From positions 1 to 35,007 of the forward strand of contig NZ_BANE01000172.1 in the NCBI RefSeq assembly GCF_000964405.1: a stretch of DNA of 35,007 nt. The letters are read 5' to 3'. Numbering within the stretch: the stretch's first letter is position 1; the number at the start of each line of letters is the position of its first letter. This document shows, one piece after another, positions 8,104 through 16,038 of the stretch. The notes below the pieces were generated by a model, which had not been told where the DNA came from, searched no databases, and saw only the letters and a program-made list of their open reading frames with translations. The DNA is from Novacetimonas hansenii JCM 7643 (GTDB taxonomy: Bacteria; Pseudomonadota; Alphaproteobacteria; Acetobacterales; Acetobacteraceae). The translations under genes were made by a program, and so were the position numbers.

Positions 8104-9165
8104 TCAGATATCCCTGATGGTCGCGATAAGGTCGCCCACATGTTCGGGCGGCGTTGCAGGCACGACCCCATGGCCAAGGTTGAAGATATGCGGCCGTCCC
8201 TTCATCGCATCCCTGATGGCACGTGCCTCCGCCCGCATGCCCTCGCCCCCGGCAAGAACGCGTAACGGATCAAGATTCCCCTGTAATGTCAGTGTATTGG
8301 GAAGCTGTTCTGCAATCGCCTTCATGTCCGCACTGGTATCAAGCGCCATCGCATTGACCCCGGTTTCACGGCCATATTCCACCGCCATGAGGCCGGCAAG
8401 GCGCGGGAAACCGATGATTGGCACACCCGGATGGCGTTCGTTGATGATCTTTACGATCCGCTGCGCCGGGGCGATGACATGCCTCCGGAATTCGGATGGG
8501 GGCAGCAGACCGGCCCAACTGTCGAACAGCATCACGGCCTCGGCCCCGGCAACGATTTGGTTGCACAGCATGTCCGCCGTCGCAATGGTCAGAATATCGA
8601 TCAGGCGGTCGAAGAATTCCGGATCGGAATAGGCCAGACCGCGTGTTACGTCGAATTCGCGCGAGCCGTGGCCTTCCACCATGTAACAGGCGACGGTAAA
8701 TGGCGCGCCCGCAAACCCGATCAATGTCACCTGTCCTGGTTTGGCCACCCCGATCGGGTCCGGCCCATCGACAATGGTCCGCAACCGTTGCAGGGTTTCC
8801 ATCACCGGCATGGTCGCCGCTTCCACGCGTTTTACGTCAAGCCGTTCAAGGTCATGCAGGCTGCGCACCGGTTCCAGCACAGGGCCGCGACCATGGATGA
8901 ACTCCAACGATTGTCCCATTGCCCAGGGCAGGATCAGGATATCGGAAAACAGGATGGCCCCATCCATGCCAAAGCGTCGAATCGGCTGCAGGGTGATTTC
9001 CGTTGCCATGTCGGGCGTCATGCAGCGTGTGATAAAGTCCGCCTTTTCCCGCAGCGCCCGGAATTCAGGCAGAAACCGTCCCGCCTGTCGCATCAGCCAT
9101 ACCGGAGGGGGCCAGATCGCTTCTCCCGCAAGGGCACGCAGAAGGGGTTTGCCTGTTTCGGTCAT
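8104..9165 (-). CDS. hemE: Uroporphyrinogen decarboxylase
   Basis: It converts uroporphyrinogen III to coproporphyrinogen III by removing four carboxylates, in the cytoplasm. Signature regions are PPPVWLMRQAGRFLPEFR near the N-terminus (the Arg residues bind substrate carboxylates), ILFSDILILPWAMG (catalytic Asp), GFAGAPFTVACYMVEG, and IFNLGHGVVPATPPEHV near the C-terminus with the conserved His. From the ATG at 9165 it is 353 residues, close to the family's ~345. The frame runs 31 codons further upstream (to 9258), with a possible start at 9186, but that extension lacks family similarity. hemE next to oriC on one side and maf on the other is a recurring alphaproteobacterial arrangement. It is the first gene of hemE-HAD-hemJ. 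Confidence 0.95.
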   Translation of the reverse strand: MTETGKPLLRALAGEAIWPPPVWLMRQAGRFLPEFRALREKADFITRCMTPDMATEITLQPIRRFGMDGAILFSDILILPWAMGQSLEFIHGRGPVLEPVRSLHDLERLDVKRVEAATMPVMETLQRLRTIVDGPDPIGVAKPGQVTLIGFAGAPFTVACYMVEGHGSREFDVTRGLAYSDPEFFDRLIDILTIATADMLCNQIVAGAEAVMLFDSWAGLLPPSEFRRHVIAPAQRIVKIINERHPGVPIIGFPRLAGLMAVEYGRETGVNAMALDTSADMKAIAEQLPNTLTLQGNLDPLRVLAGGEGMRAEARAIRDAMKGRPHIFNLGHGVVPATPPEHVGDLIATIRDI

Positions 9166-9258
9166 CGGTCCGTCGTTCAGTTTCATTGCAGCGGGACTAT
9201 CTCGTACTTTTTGCCGAGCGAACAGCGTCGATGCGTCCCAGCCGTGTTTCCACGTCAT

Positions 9259-9602
9259 TCGCGGTTCCCATTCCTAAACAATAAAAGAAAAGAGAAAGAA
9301 ATTCTTGAAGGGGTTAATAGGGGCTGTGAGTGATGGGGTACCCATGTTTCCGAAAATGTACCCCGTTTTTCCCACAGTGTGTACAACCCGCCGGTACGCA
9401 GTTTTCAGCCATCAGGGAAAGTTATTCAGATTTTCCCGACAGGGGGCTGTGTACAACTCACTATGCAGGGGGGTGTTCAGCTTATCCACGGTACTCGGTA
9501 CGGTGCAGAATCATGCGAAGTACCATCCCCATGTACCACAGTACTCCCGGAGTACTCCCCGGCCCGAATTTAATGTTTCACTTTGGCAGTACGGAGCGCC
9601 AG
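9259..9602. other. Putative chromosomal origin of replication (oriC)
   Basis: A 344-bp gene-free gap between divergent hemE and maf, the classic place for oriC in Alphaproteobacteria. At the hemE end is an A-rich stretch (9275-9305) that could be the unwinding element. DnaA-box-like 9-mers are TTATCCACG at 9482-9490 (one mismatch to TTATCCACA), TTATTCAGA at 9422-9430, TTTCCCACA at 9368-9376, and TGTGTACAA at 9378-9386 and 9448-9456 (TTGTACACA on the other strand), each of these four with two mismatches. GANTC sites, the CcrM methylation target, lie at 9508, 9612, 9636, 9651 and 9705. GTAC occurs 14 times between 9338 and 9669. Origin function is inferred from context and these motifs. Confidence 0.8.
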
Positions 9603-10244
9603 ATGTCCGACGACTCGAATTTAGTACTAAAGGCCGATTCATTACAGGTCGAGTCGCCCCCGATAGTACTCGCCAGCCAGTCCCACGCACGGCGCAGCCT
9701 GCTGGAATCGGCAGGGATCATGGTGTCCTGTCGCCCTGCCCATGTGGATGAGGCTGCGATCAAGCGCGCCTGTCGCGATCATGGCCATGATGTCGATACC
9801 ACTGCCCTGACGCTCGCCCGGGCCAAGGCGGCGCATATAAAGGCCGCGGGGGCGATCGTGATTGGTGCGGACCAGATGCTGTCATGTAACGGGGAATGGT
9901 TTGACAAACCCGCCGACATACCCTGCGCGCGCGAACATCTGATGCGCCTGCGCGGGCAGGCGCATGTACTGCATACAGCGGTCGTGGTGCTGCGTGAGGG
10001 GAAGGAACTCTGGCGTCACGTCGCGCGCCCCCGCCTGTGGATGCGCACATTCAGTGAAGACTTCCTTGACCGTTACCTGCGTCTGGAGGGGGATGCCATC
10101 CTGTCCTGTGTGGGCGCTTACCGGCTGGAGGGGCCGGGCCTGCACCTGTTCGCCCGGATCGAGGGCGAACATGATGCGATCCTTGGGCTGCCGCTGTTGG
10201 CGTTGCTGGAATTCCTGCGTGGATATGGTGTCATACGGGGCTGA
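9603..10244 (+). CDS. maf: Maf-family nucleotide pyrophosphatase
   Basis: A 214-residue cytoplasmic Maf/HAM1-like pyrophosphatase that hydrolyses non-canonical or modified nucleoside triphosphates to monophosphates; the family was first described as affecting septum formation. The hallmark substrate loop LASQSHARRSLLESAGI lies at about residues 23-39, and GADQML (about 92-97) supplies the conserved acidic residue. A conserved C-terminal LEGPGLHLFARIEGEHDAILGLP precedes the end. GADQ in place of GADT is usual for the alphaproteobacterial branch. The ATG at 9603 has GGAG about seven bases upstream; longer in-frame extensions run into the origin and have no family similarity. aroE and coaE, which often follow maf in this order, are absent; a tRNA gene follows instead. 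Confidence 0.92.
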   Translation: MSDDSNLVLKADSLQVESPPIVLASQSHARRSLLESAGIMVSCRPAHVDEAAIKRACRDHGHDVDTTALTLARAKAAHIKAAGAIVIGADQMLSCNGEWFDKPADIPCAREHLMRLRGQAHVLHTAVVVLREGKELWRHVARPRLWMRTFSEDFLDRYLRLEGDAILSCVGAYRLEGPGLHLFARIEGEHDAILGLPLLALLEFLRGYGVIRG

Positions 10245-10328
10245 AAATAGGGGGTTGCAAAGCTGAAAGGCACTCGCTATACCCCGGCAGGCAAGCGGAT
10301 CGTTCCCATGCGATCCGGTTTATGATGT

Positions 10329-10404
10329 GGGGCCATAGCTCAGTTGGGAGAGCGCCTGAATGGCATTCAGGAGGTCGTGAGTTCGATTCTCATTGGCTCC
10401 ACCA
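10329..10404 (+). tRNA. tRNA-Ala (anticodon GGC)
   Basis: A full 76-base cloverleaf with encoded CCA (10402-10404). The acceptor stem GGGGCCA/TGGCTCC pairs with one G-T, the D-arm contains AGCTCAGTTGGGAGAGC, the anticodon stem CCTGA/TCAGG encloses loop ATGGCAT (anticodon GGC, reading GCC/GCT), and the T-loop is TTCGATT. It is inverted relative to the tRNA-Ala(CGC) at 5747-5822 and its 3' end points toward the main capsule cluster. Confidence 0.97.
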
Positions 10405-10483
10405 TTTTCCCCGATCATAAATAATAGTATCCCCAGACAGGATATATCGTCGGGTGTACCGGATTTTCCATGCTGAAAAGAAG

Positions 10484-10566
10484 TTTTGGTGAAGCTTTTC
10501 CCAAAGCTTTTGAAAGGCGCCGCCTTTTTTGAAAAAGGCGGCATTCAGGAACTTTCAAAAGTTTTT
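10484..10566. repeat. Dispersed double-hairpin repeat, copy B
   Basis: It contains the two hairpins of the family in reverse order relative to the copies at 23878 and 34888: AAGCTTT/AAAGCTT (10492-10509), then GCCGCCTTTTTT/GAAAAAGGCGGC (10519-10542). It lies between tRNA-Ala(GGC) and the end of kpsT, and could also terminate the kpsT transcript arriving from the right. Confidence 0.75.
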
Positions 10567-10591
10567 CAATTGGTTATCCGGGAATGCGTTC

Positions 10592-11245
10592 TTATTTATA
10601 CAGTTCGGCAGAAGCATCAATCGCCGCGTCAATCGTGTCATAGAATGTCAGCCTGCCATTTTGCAGCACCGCGCCCTGATCACAATATTCCCGCAGGGTA
10701 TTGGGATCATGCGACACCATGATCAATGTCCCATGCTCGCGCCGTTCCAGCAGGGCTTCGCGGCATTGCAGGCGAAAGGAATGGTCCCCCACCGCCGTGA
10801 CTTCGTCCACAAGATAGCATTCAAAGCGGATCGCCAGGGAAACGGCAAAGGCAAGGCGCGCCTGCATACCTGACGAGTATGTCTTGACCGGGGCGTCGAA
10901 GTAATGCCCAAGACGGGCAAAGCTGTTGACGTAATCAAGGATTTCATTGATCGGCCGACGATAGATGCGGGCGATGAAACGTGTATTGTCAGCACCCGTC
11001 AGGCTTCCCTGGAATGCCCCCCCAAACCCCAGGGGCCAGGAAATGGACATGGTGCGCGTGATGCGGCCACTGGTGGGGTATTCGATCCCTGCGATCATGC
11101 GTGTCAGGGTCGATTTCCCCGCGCCATTGACGCCCACGATCCCGATCGACATGCCCCTTTCGATCACGAATGACTGGTGGTCCAGCACACACTTGTTCAC
11201 ACCGCGCGCATGATAGACTTTTGTAACATTTTCAAACTGGATCAT
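10592..11245 (-). CDS. kpsT: Capsule export ABC transporter ATP-binding protein KpsT
   Basis: The ATPase that drives capsular polysaccharide through the inner membrane with KpsM. It is 217 residues, typical for KpsT. Walker A is GVNGAGKST (38-46), the ABC signature is YSSGMQAR (123-130), Walker B is CYLVDE (143-148), and the switch His is in MVSHD (His179). The KpsT/Wzt-type PLGFGGAFQGSLTGADNTRF segment (about 71-90), specific to polysaccharide exporters, is present. There is no C-terminal carbohydrate-binding extension of the Wzt kind, so recognition should rest on the lipid anchor. The partner KpsM gene is about 8 kb away on the opposite strand, an unusual separation because kpsM and kpsT normally adjoin. 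The neighbour upstream on the same strand is a membrane phosphotransferase, 83 bases away. Confidence 0.93.
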   Translation of the reverse strand: MIQFENVTKVYHARGVNKCVLDHQSFVIERGMSIGIVGVNGAGKSTLTRMIAGIEYPTSGRITRTMSISWPLGFGGAFQGSLTGADNTRFIARIYRRPINEILDYVNSFARLGHYFDAPVKTYSSGMQARLAFAVSLAIRFECYLVDEVTAVGDHSFRLQCREALLERREHGTLIMVSHDPNTLREYCDQGAVLQNGRLTFYDTIDAAIDASAELYK

Positions 11246-11328
11246 GATCTTGTATTCATGGCCTCGGAAAGAGCAGGGTCAGGTCGCATCATGGACCGGG
11301 CATATCACCCATACCATGTTTCGTGGTT

Positions 11329-12798
11329 TCAGCCAGCATAACCGCCAAGTGTATTGCGCAAAATCAGGTGGTGCAGTTGTGCGGGTGTCAGGTCCTGCTT
11401 CATCGGCGCGGCAGGTGTTCCCGTGCCAACCGGTATGACAACATAAGGGGTTCCACGCTGTGGCGTAGGGATGATCATGCCGGGGATGGAGGGGCGATGG
11501 TCGCCAAAAAAGACCAGAAGTCCCTTTTTTCCCATCTGTGAAAGCATGTCTGTCAGCGTGCCAAGCATCCGGTCGCTGTTCCGCAGATGCCGCAGATAAT
11601 GGTCGAAAGCCGTTTGTGGGCCATTGGGGCCTGTTGCCGGCCATGGGCCATGGTTTTCCATGGTCACGGCATAAATGAAGGCGGGGCCTTTCGCCTTTGC
11701 CGCCACCGCGCCGATTTCCTGCGCAAGTGCCATGTCTTCCACATAGGGCATGCCGGGGCGGGCGGTATGGGGAAATGCCTCCTCTCCGACAATGTGGCTG
11801 AACCCGCATGCGGGCATCAGTTGCGCCCGGGCATAGAAACGCAGGTCATGGGGATGGACGAAGGTGCAGTCATATCCTGCCTTTCCCATGATGGCGGGAA
11901 GCGAGAGGGCCGTATCCCTGCCTGCCGTCAGGAACGGGTCATAGGCCCTGAACCCCAGCATGCTTTCTTCCTGCCCGAACAGGACGCCATATTCCGTGCG
12001 CATGGTATAGGCGCCAAAGCCACTGACGTGGAGCGTGCCCCAGTGACTGGCCATGGTTTCGGCCCGGGTCAGGGCAGGCAGCACAGGGATCCGTGCAGGA
12101 TCATGCGCCTGTTGCGCCATCAGGTCGCCAGGGCGGGCAAAGGATTCACATTGGATGACGATGACGATGTCGTATGCGGGCTTTCCTGAAGGAGTGACAG
12201 GGGGGGCAGCTTCTGGTTGCATTGCGATTTCATGCCGCCAGCACCGCCAGTAAAGGAACAGGGAACCAGGCAGTCCCAATCGCCCGATATCATGCTGCGC
12301 ATCGGGGGTGGGAACCCATCGTGTGGCGGGAATGGCCCATAGCCCCAGCATGCCTGCAATCAGGAGGCAGCCCCCAGCAATATGAGGCAGGAGCGCAGGC
12401 GTAAAGAACACGACCAGCATCACGGGAAGGGCAATCATCCCCCCCACGACGGCGATGCGTCCGCTCAGCGGAATGGAAAACAGGTAGAATTTGGGATGCT
12501 GGAGGAAACTGCGGGCGGCCACGACGTCACAGAACAGCATCGGTTCGCCAAGAATCGACAGCTTGATATTAGACCCGATGACCAGGCACAGGGTCAGGGC
12601 CGTCGTCAGGACCGCCGCCAGGACCGGTGTCCCGCACAGGGCCAGCCACGCCCCATACTGCGCACCCGTCAGCAGGGCGTTGAGGAGGCATCGCCGGAGT
12701 GGGGGAAATCCTGATATGCACGGTCGCGCCATGCTTTCGACCAGAAAGCCGGATATGACGGTCGCGCCAAGAGTGACAAAAGGAAACCATAATTGCAT
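11329..12798 (-). CDS. LTA-synthase-like membrane sulfatase/phosphoethanolamine or phosphoglycerol transferase
   Basis: A 489-residue inner-membrane enzyme of the alkaline phosphatase/sulfatase superfamily, LTA synthase type. Several hydrophobic segments fill residues 1-156 (about 5-22, 40-76, 112-156). The periplasmic catalytic domain begins near 205: IVIVIQCESF (Glu218, metal ligand), the nucleophile region MRTEYGVLFG with likely catalytic Thr268, ENHGPW (His383) and GDHRPS (Asp433, His434) in the family order. Relatives move phosphoglycerol or phosphoethanolamine from phospholipids onto glycans (OpgB, LtaS, EptA-like). Its place between kpsT and kpsC, divergent from kpsC, suggests it decorates the capsule or its lipid anchor; this is inferred. 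It is not a normal member of group 2 capsule clusters. The donor cannot be read from the sequence. Confidence 0.8.
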   Translation of the reverse strand: MQLWFPFVTLGATVISGFLVESMARPCISGFPPLRRCLLNALLTGAQYGAWLALCGTPVLAAVLTTALTLCLVIGSNIKLSILGEPMLFCDVVAARSFLQHPKFYLFSIPLSGRIAVVGGMIALPVMLVVFFTPALLPHIAGGCLLIAGMLGLWAIPATRWVPTPDAQHDIGRLGLPGSLFLYWRCWRHEIAMQPEAAPPVTPSGKPAYDIVIVIQCESFARPGDLMAQQAHDPARIPVLPALTRAETMASHWGTLHVSGFGAYTMRTEYGVLFGQEESMLGFRAYDPFLTAGRDTALSLPAIMGKAGYDCTFVHPHDLRFYARAQLMPACGFSHIVGEEAFPHTARPGMPYVEDMALAQEIGAVAAKAKGPAFIYAVTMENHGPWPATGPNGPQTAFDHYLRHLRNSDRMLGTLTDMLSQMGKKGLLVFFGDHRPSIPGMIIPTPQRGTPYVVIPVGTGTPAAPMKQDLTPAQLHHLILRNTLGGYAG

Positions 12799-12880
12799 GA
12801 AATCAGGACTGCATTCTATTCAGGCGACATGAAGCGGGCAGGGCACCTTCCCTTCTTGCCGATGGCGTGTGGAAGGGCAA

Positions 12881-14692
12881 GTGCATGTATCAGGCAATCA
12901 TGCGGAAGTTGCGCCATGGCAGGCATCCATTGCCCGGCCATGGCTTTATCATCGCATTGGGCATGAGGTGGCAGGGCATGAGACTGTTGGCATGACTAGG
13001 ATTCCGGACGATGCGCTCTTGTTGCATGCGCCGCCCCTGCGGCGGCACATGCCTGTGCTGGCGGCGCGCGGGGCGGGGCTGGTGGATCACGCGGGTGTGG
13101 CGCGGATGCTGCGCGCGCGCGTGGGCGGACAGTTCTGGGCCCCTGCGCCAGATGTTGTCCGGCCTGTCATCGTCACGGCTTCCACGGCGGAGCAGCGCAG
13201 GCATGGACAGGCGCGGCTTGCCATATTGCTCGACCGCATACTGACGTGCGTCCGGCCTGACGAGGTGCTGCTGGTTGCGCATGACCGGCATGGCGCGGCA
13301 GCCCGTATGGCCCGCCGTCGCGGGATTGCCGCCATATACGGGCCGGTCGACCCGCATGCGCTGCTTGATGGCGCGCGGGAGGTCCATGGCCTGGGCCTGG
13401 GCGATCTTGTCCGCCTTGCCGCGTTGCGTGGTCTTCGCGCAGTGCGATATGCCACCGCCCATGATGAGGCCCCCCAGCCGGTGACGTATGACGCGTGCGC
13501 GCATGACCTGACGGTGCGCACAACCTATACGGATCCCTTTGACGGTGCGGTCGTGCCGTTGGGGCGGATCGTCGATATCCTGTCACTATGGCGTGCACGG
13601 ATAGTGTCGGGACGCGAGATTTCGGCGTGCGTGGGCATGGCGTTGTGGAAACGCGAGCGTATCGGGGAATTCCTGGCCCATGCGCCCGGCCATCCGGCCT
13701 TTTGCCGCAGTGCCGCTGCCGCCCTGCGCCTTGCCGGACGTGTGCAGGGCGGGGGCGCGATTGCAGGATGGGCCACCCGTCTGCCCGAAGGGATCGTCCG
13801 TGATGCGCAGGCGGCGGGGGTCGCGTTATGGCGGGTTGAGGACGGGTTTGTCCGTTCCGTCGGATTGGGCAGCGACCTGTGTGTGCCCTGTTCCATTTTC
13901 GTCGATCGGCGCGGGATCTATTATGATCCCTCCGAACCAAGCGACCTTGAACATATCCTTGCCACAACCGATTTCGACGCGGGGATACTGGCGCGGGCTG
14001 AACGCCTTATCACCCGGATGGTCGATGGCGGGGTTTCCAAATACGGGCGGGCGGATACCACAGTGCCGCCCCCCACATGGGAGGCAGGCGGCCGCAGGGT
14101 ACTGCTGGTGCCCGGACAGGTGGCCGATGACCTGTCCGTGCGGGCGGGTGGCGGCGCCATACAGGGGAACGAGGAACTGTTGCGTGCGGTGCGCAAACAT
14201 AACCCGGATGCCTTCGTCATCTATCGCCCCCATCCCGATGTGGATGCGGGACATCGCGCGGGACATCTGCAGGATGCGCAGATCATGCGATATGCGGATA
14301 TGGTCAGTCGGGGTGGGTCGATTACCACCCTGATGATGCAGGTGGATGAAATCCATACCCTGACATCCCTGGCCGGGTTCGAGGGACTGTTGCGGGGGCG
14401 GAGCGTTGTCACCTATGGCGTGCCCTTCTACGCAGGCTGGGGATTGACAACGGATCTGGGCGATGTGCCGTGCGTACGGCGTAACCGTTCTCTGTCTATA
14501 AAGGCCCTTGTTGCGGGTACCCTATTGCTTTATCCCCTCTACATAGATCCTTTGACGCGATTGCCCTGTGAAGTGGAAACGCTATTGGGACGGTTTGGGG
14601 ACAGGACCGTCTGGCGTGTGAGCATGTTGACCAGGCTGCGACAATTGCAGGGAAAGCTGGCCCACCTGTGCGGAAGAAGAAACAATAAATGA
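12881..14692 (+). CDS. kpsC: KpsC-type beta-Kdo transferase with degenerate N-terminal module
   Basis: KpsC extends the poly-Kdo linker on lyso-phosphatidylglycerol that anchors ABC-exported capsules. The C-terminal half (from about residue 260) is canonical: WRVEDGFVRSVGLGSDL, IYYDPSEPSDLEHIL, VPGQVADDLS, YRPHPDV, VDEIHTLTSLAGFEGLL and TYGVPFYAGWGLTTD. Family members usually carry two such modules. Here the N-terminal half (about 1-240) keeps only the outline (DGAREVHGLGLGDLVRLAALRGLRAV matches the HTLTSLAGFEALLRG region) and lacks both EDGF and RPHPD-type motifs. Length is 603-607 residues versus about 670 usual. The start is either GTG 12869 or, preferred, GTG 12881 with GGAAGG upstream. 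The stop overlaps the kpsS start (ATGA). Upstream it is divergent from the phosphotransferase gene. Confidence 0.88.
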   Translation: MHVSGNHAEVAPWQASIARPWLYHRIGHEVAGHETVGMTRIPDDALLLHAPPLRRHMPVLAARGAGLVDHAGVARMLRARVGGQFWAPAPDVVRPVIVTASTAEQRRHGQARLAILLDRILTCVRPDEVLLVAHDRHGAAARMARRRGIAAIYGPVDPHALLDGAREVHGLGLGDLVRLAALRGLRAVRYATAHDEAPQPVTYDACAHDLTVRTTYTDPFDGAVVPLGRIVDILSLWRARIVSGREISACVGMALWKRERIGEFLAHAPGHPAFCRSAAAALRLAGRVQGGGAIAGWATRLPEGIVRDAQAAGVALWRVEDGFVRSVGLGSDLCVPCSIFVDRRGIYYDPSEPSDLEHILATTDFDAGILARAERLITRMVDGGVSKYGRADTTVPPPTWEAGGRRVLLVPGQVADDLSVRAGGGAIQGNEELLRAVRKHNPDAFVIYRPHPDVDAGHRAGHLQDAQIMRYADMVSRGGSITTLMMQVDEIHTLTSLAGFEGLLRGRSVVTYGVPFYAGWGLTTDLGDVPCVRRNRSLSIKALVAGTLLLYPLYIDPLTRLPCEVETLLGRFGDRTVWRVSMLTRLRQLQGKLAHLCGRRNNK

Positions 14693-16029
14693 ACAGTCTT
14701 GATGGAAGAAGCGTTGTGGGCGAGCGCAGGTTTCTTTTTCTGCAGGGATTGATGGGGCCGTTTTTCCGGGAGCTGGGCAAGGCGTTCCGCAAGACGGGGT
14801 ACGGCGTCTACAAGATCAATTTCAACGGGGGCGACCGCCTGTTCTGGGGATTGCCGCACGGGATTGACTTTACAGGTGGCGCCGAAGAGTGGCCCGCTTT
14901 TTTCAATGATGTAATAAAGCGTTACTGTATTACAGACGTACTTCTGTTTGGTGACTGCCGTCCCCTGCATCGTGTCGCGATCGCGGCATGTGCGCAGATG
15001 CATATTCCCGTGCATGTGTTCGAAGAGGGCTATATCCGGCCCGACTGGGTGACGCTGGAACTTGGTGGGGTCAATGGTCATTCCGCCCTGCCGCGCGATC
15101 CCGACTGGTATCGCAAGGAGGCTGCGCTGCTGCCGCCGATGCCGCCGCATTATCCTGTCCCGTCCTCCTTCCGGCGCCGCGCGCTGGAGGCCGTGGCCTA
15201 TAACACTGCCGATCTGCTGAGCCGCTGGCATTATAAGCACTGGTCCGACTATCGCCCGTGGCACCCGCTCAAGGAAGGTGTGGGCTGGGTCAAGCGCCTG
15301 CGCCGGCGCGAGGCGGCTGGTGACGAAGCCATGCGGATCATGCAGTCGATTGAGGCGCGGCATGTTCCCTATATGCTGTTCCCGCTGCAGCTTGATGCGG
15401 ATGCGCAGGTGCGGCTGCATTCCCCGTTTGATGGGGTGGAGCCCGCATTGCGCAAGGTCATCAAATCCTTTGCGGCGCATGCGCCAAAGGATCTTGTCCT
15501 GCTGGTCAAGGAACATCCGCTTGATAACGGTGTGCGCAACTGGCGTGAACTGACGCGCCAGATCGCCCGGGCGGAGAATGTCGCAGACCGGGTGGATTTC
15601 CTGGAGGCGGGGGACATTGCCCTGATCGTGCGTGCGGCACGTGGTGTCGTCACGATCAACAGCACCACCGGCACCCTTGCCCTGTCATCGGACGTGCCGG
15701 TCATTACCTTGGGGGAAGCGGTTTACGACATTCCCGATATTACCGACCAGAACGGGCTGGACAATTTCTGGGTCCATCCGACCCCGCCGGACAAGGCGAC
15801 GTTCGATGCGTTCTATCGCGTGCTGGTGGACCGTTGCCTGATTGCAGGTGGTTTCTTCTCGCCCGAAGGGCTGTCCAGCCTGGTTGACGGGGTTATCCGG
15901 CGGGTGTCGCGCGTATTGCCGGCGGGGAACCGCATGGCGCGCGTTCCCGCCCCGATTACCGCAGCCCCTGCCCTGTCGGAGGTGGTGCGTGTGTCACGTG
16001 ATGCCGTGCTGTCCGACGGGGTGCGCTGA
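14689..16029 (+). CDS. kpsS: KpsS-type capsule Kdo transferase
   Basis: KpsS adds the first beta-Kdo to the phosphatidylglycerol-derived anchor, before KpsC extends it, at the cytoplasmic face of the inner membrane. Hallmarks are FLFLQGLMGPFFRELG at residues 15-30, INFNGGDRLFW (43-53), VFEEGYIRPDW (110-120), PLQLDADAQVRLHSPF (about 230), LLVKEHPLD (about 270) and TINSTTGTLAL (about 322). It has 446 residues, within the family range; the last ~30 are a low-conservation tail. The ATG overlaps the kpsC stop by four bases, indicating translational coupling. A GT4 gene follows after nine bases, so kpsC-kpsS-GT4 form one operon. Confidence 0.93.
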   Translation: MNSLDGRSVVGERRFLFLQGLMGPFFRELGKAFRKTGYGVYKINFNGGDRLFWGLPHGIDFTGGAEEWPAFFNDVIKRYCITDVLLFGDCRPLHRVAIAACAQMHIPVHVFEEGYIRPDWVTLELGGVNGHSALPRDPDWYRKEAALLPPMPPHYPVPSSFRRRALEAVAYNTADLLSRWHYKHWSDYRPWHPLKEGVGWVKRLRRREAAGDEAMRIMQSIEARHVPYMLFPLQLDADAQVRLHSPFDGVEPALRKVIKSFAAHAPKDLVLLVKEHPLDNGVRNWRELTRQIARAENVADRVDFLEAGDIALIVRAARGVVTINSTTGTLALSSDVPVITLGEAVYDIPDITDQNGLDNFWVHPTPPDKATFDAFYRVLVDRCLIAGGFFSPEGLSSLVDGVIRRVSRVLPAGNRMARVPAPITAAPALSEVVRVSRDAVLSDGVR

Positions 16030-16038
16030 CCTTTCGTC

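Noticed and set aside
9330-9602. Upstream extension of the maf reading frame through the origin gap
   Set aside because: The extra ~91 residues have no Maf similarity, and ATG 9603 has a good ribosome binding site. The region is better explained as oriC.
5747-10404. att-like duplication of the tRNA-Ala 3' ends inside the window
   Set aside because: I looked for a second copy of each tRNA 3' end and saw none, and no integrase gene is present, so integration is only a hypothesis.
4180-12900. Similarity between the DNA around the starts at 4191 and 12881 (AAGGG...CATGT.TCA)
   Set aside because: About 22 of 28 positions agree with one gap, but this includes ribosome-binding-site and start-codon bases, so chance plus shared translation signals is enough.
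14539-15516. 325-codon minus-strand frame opposite kpsS
   Set aside because: Antisense shadow of kpsS with no recognisable motifs.
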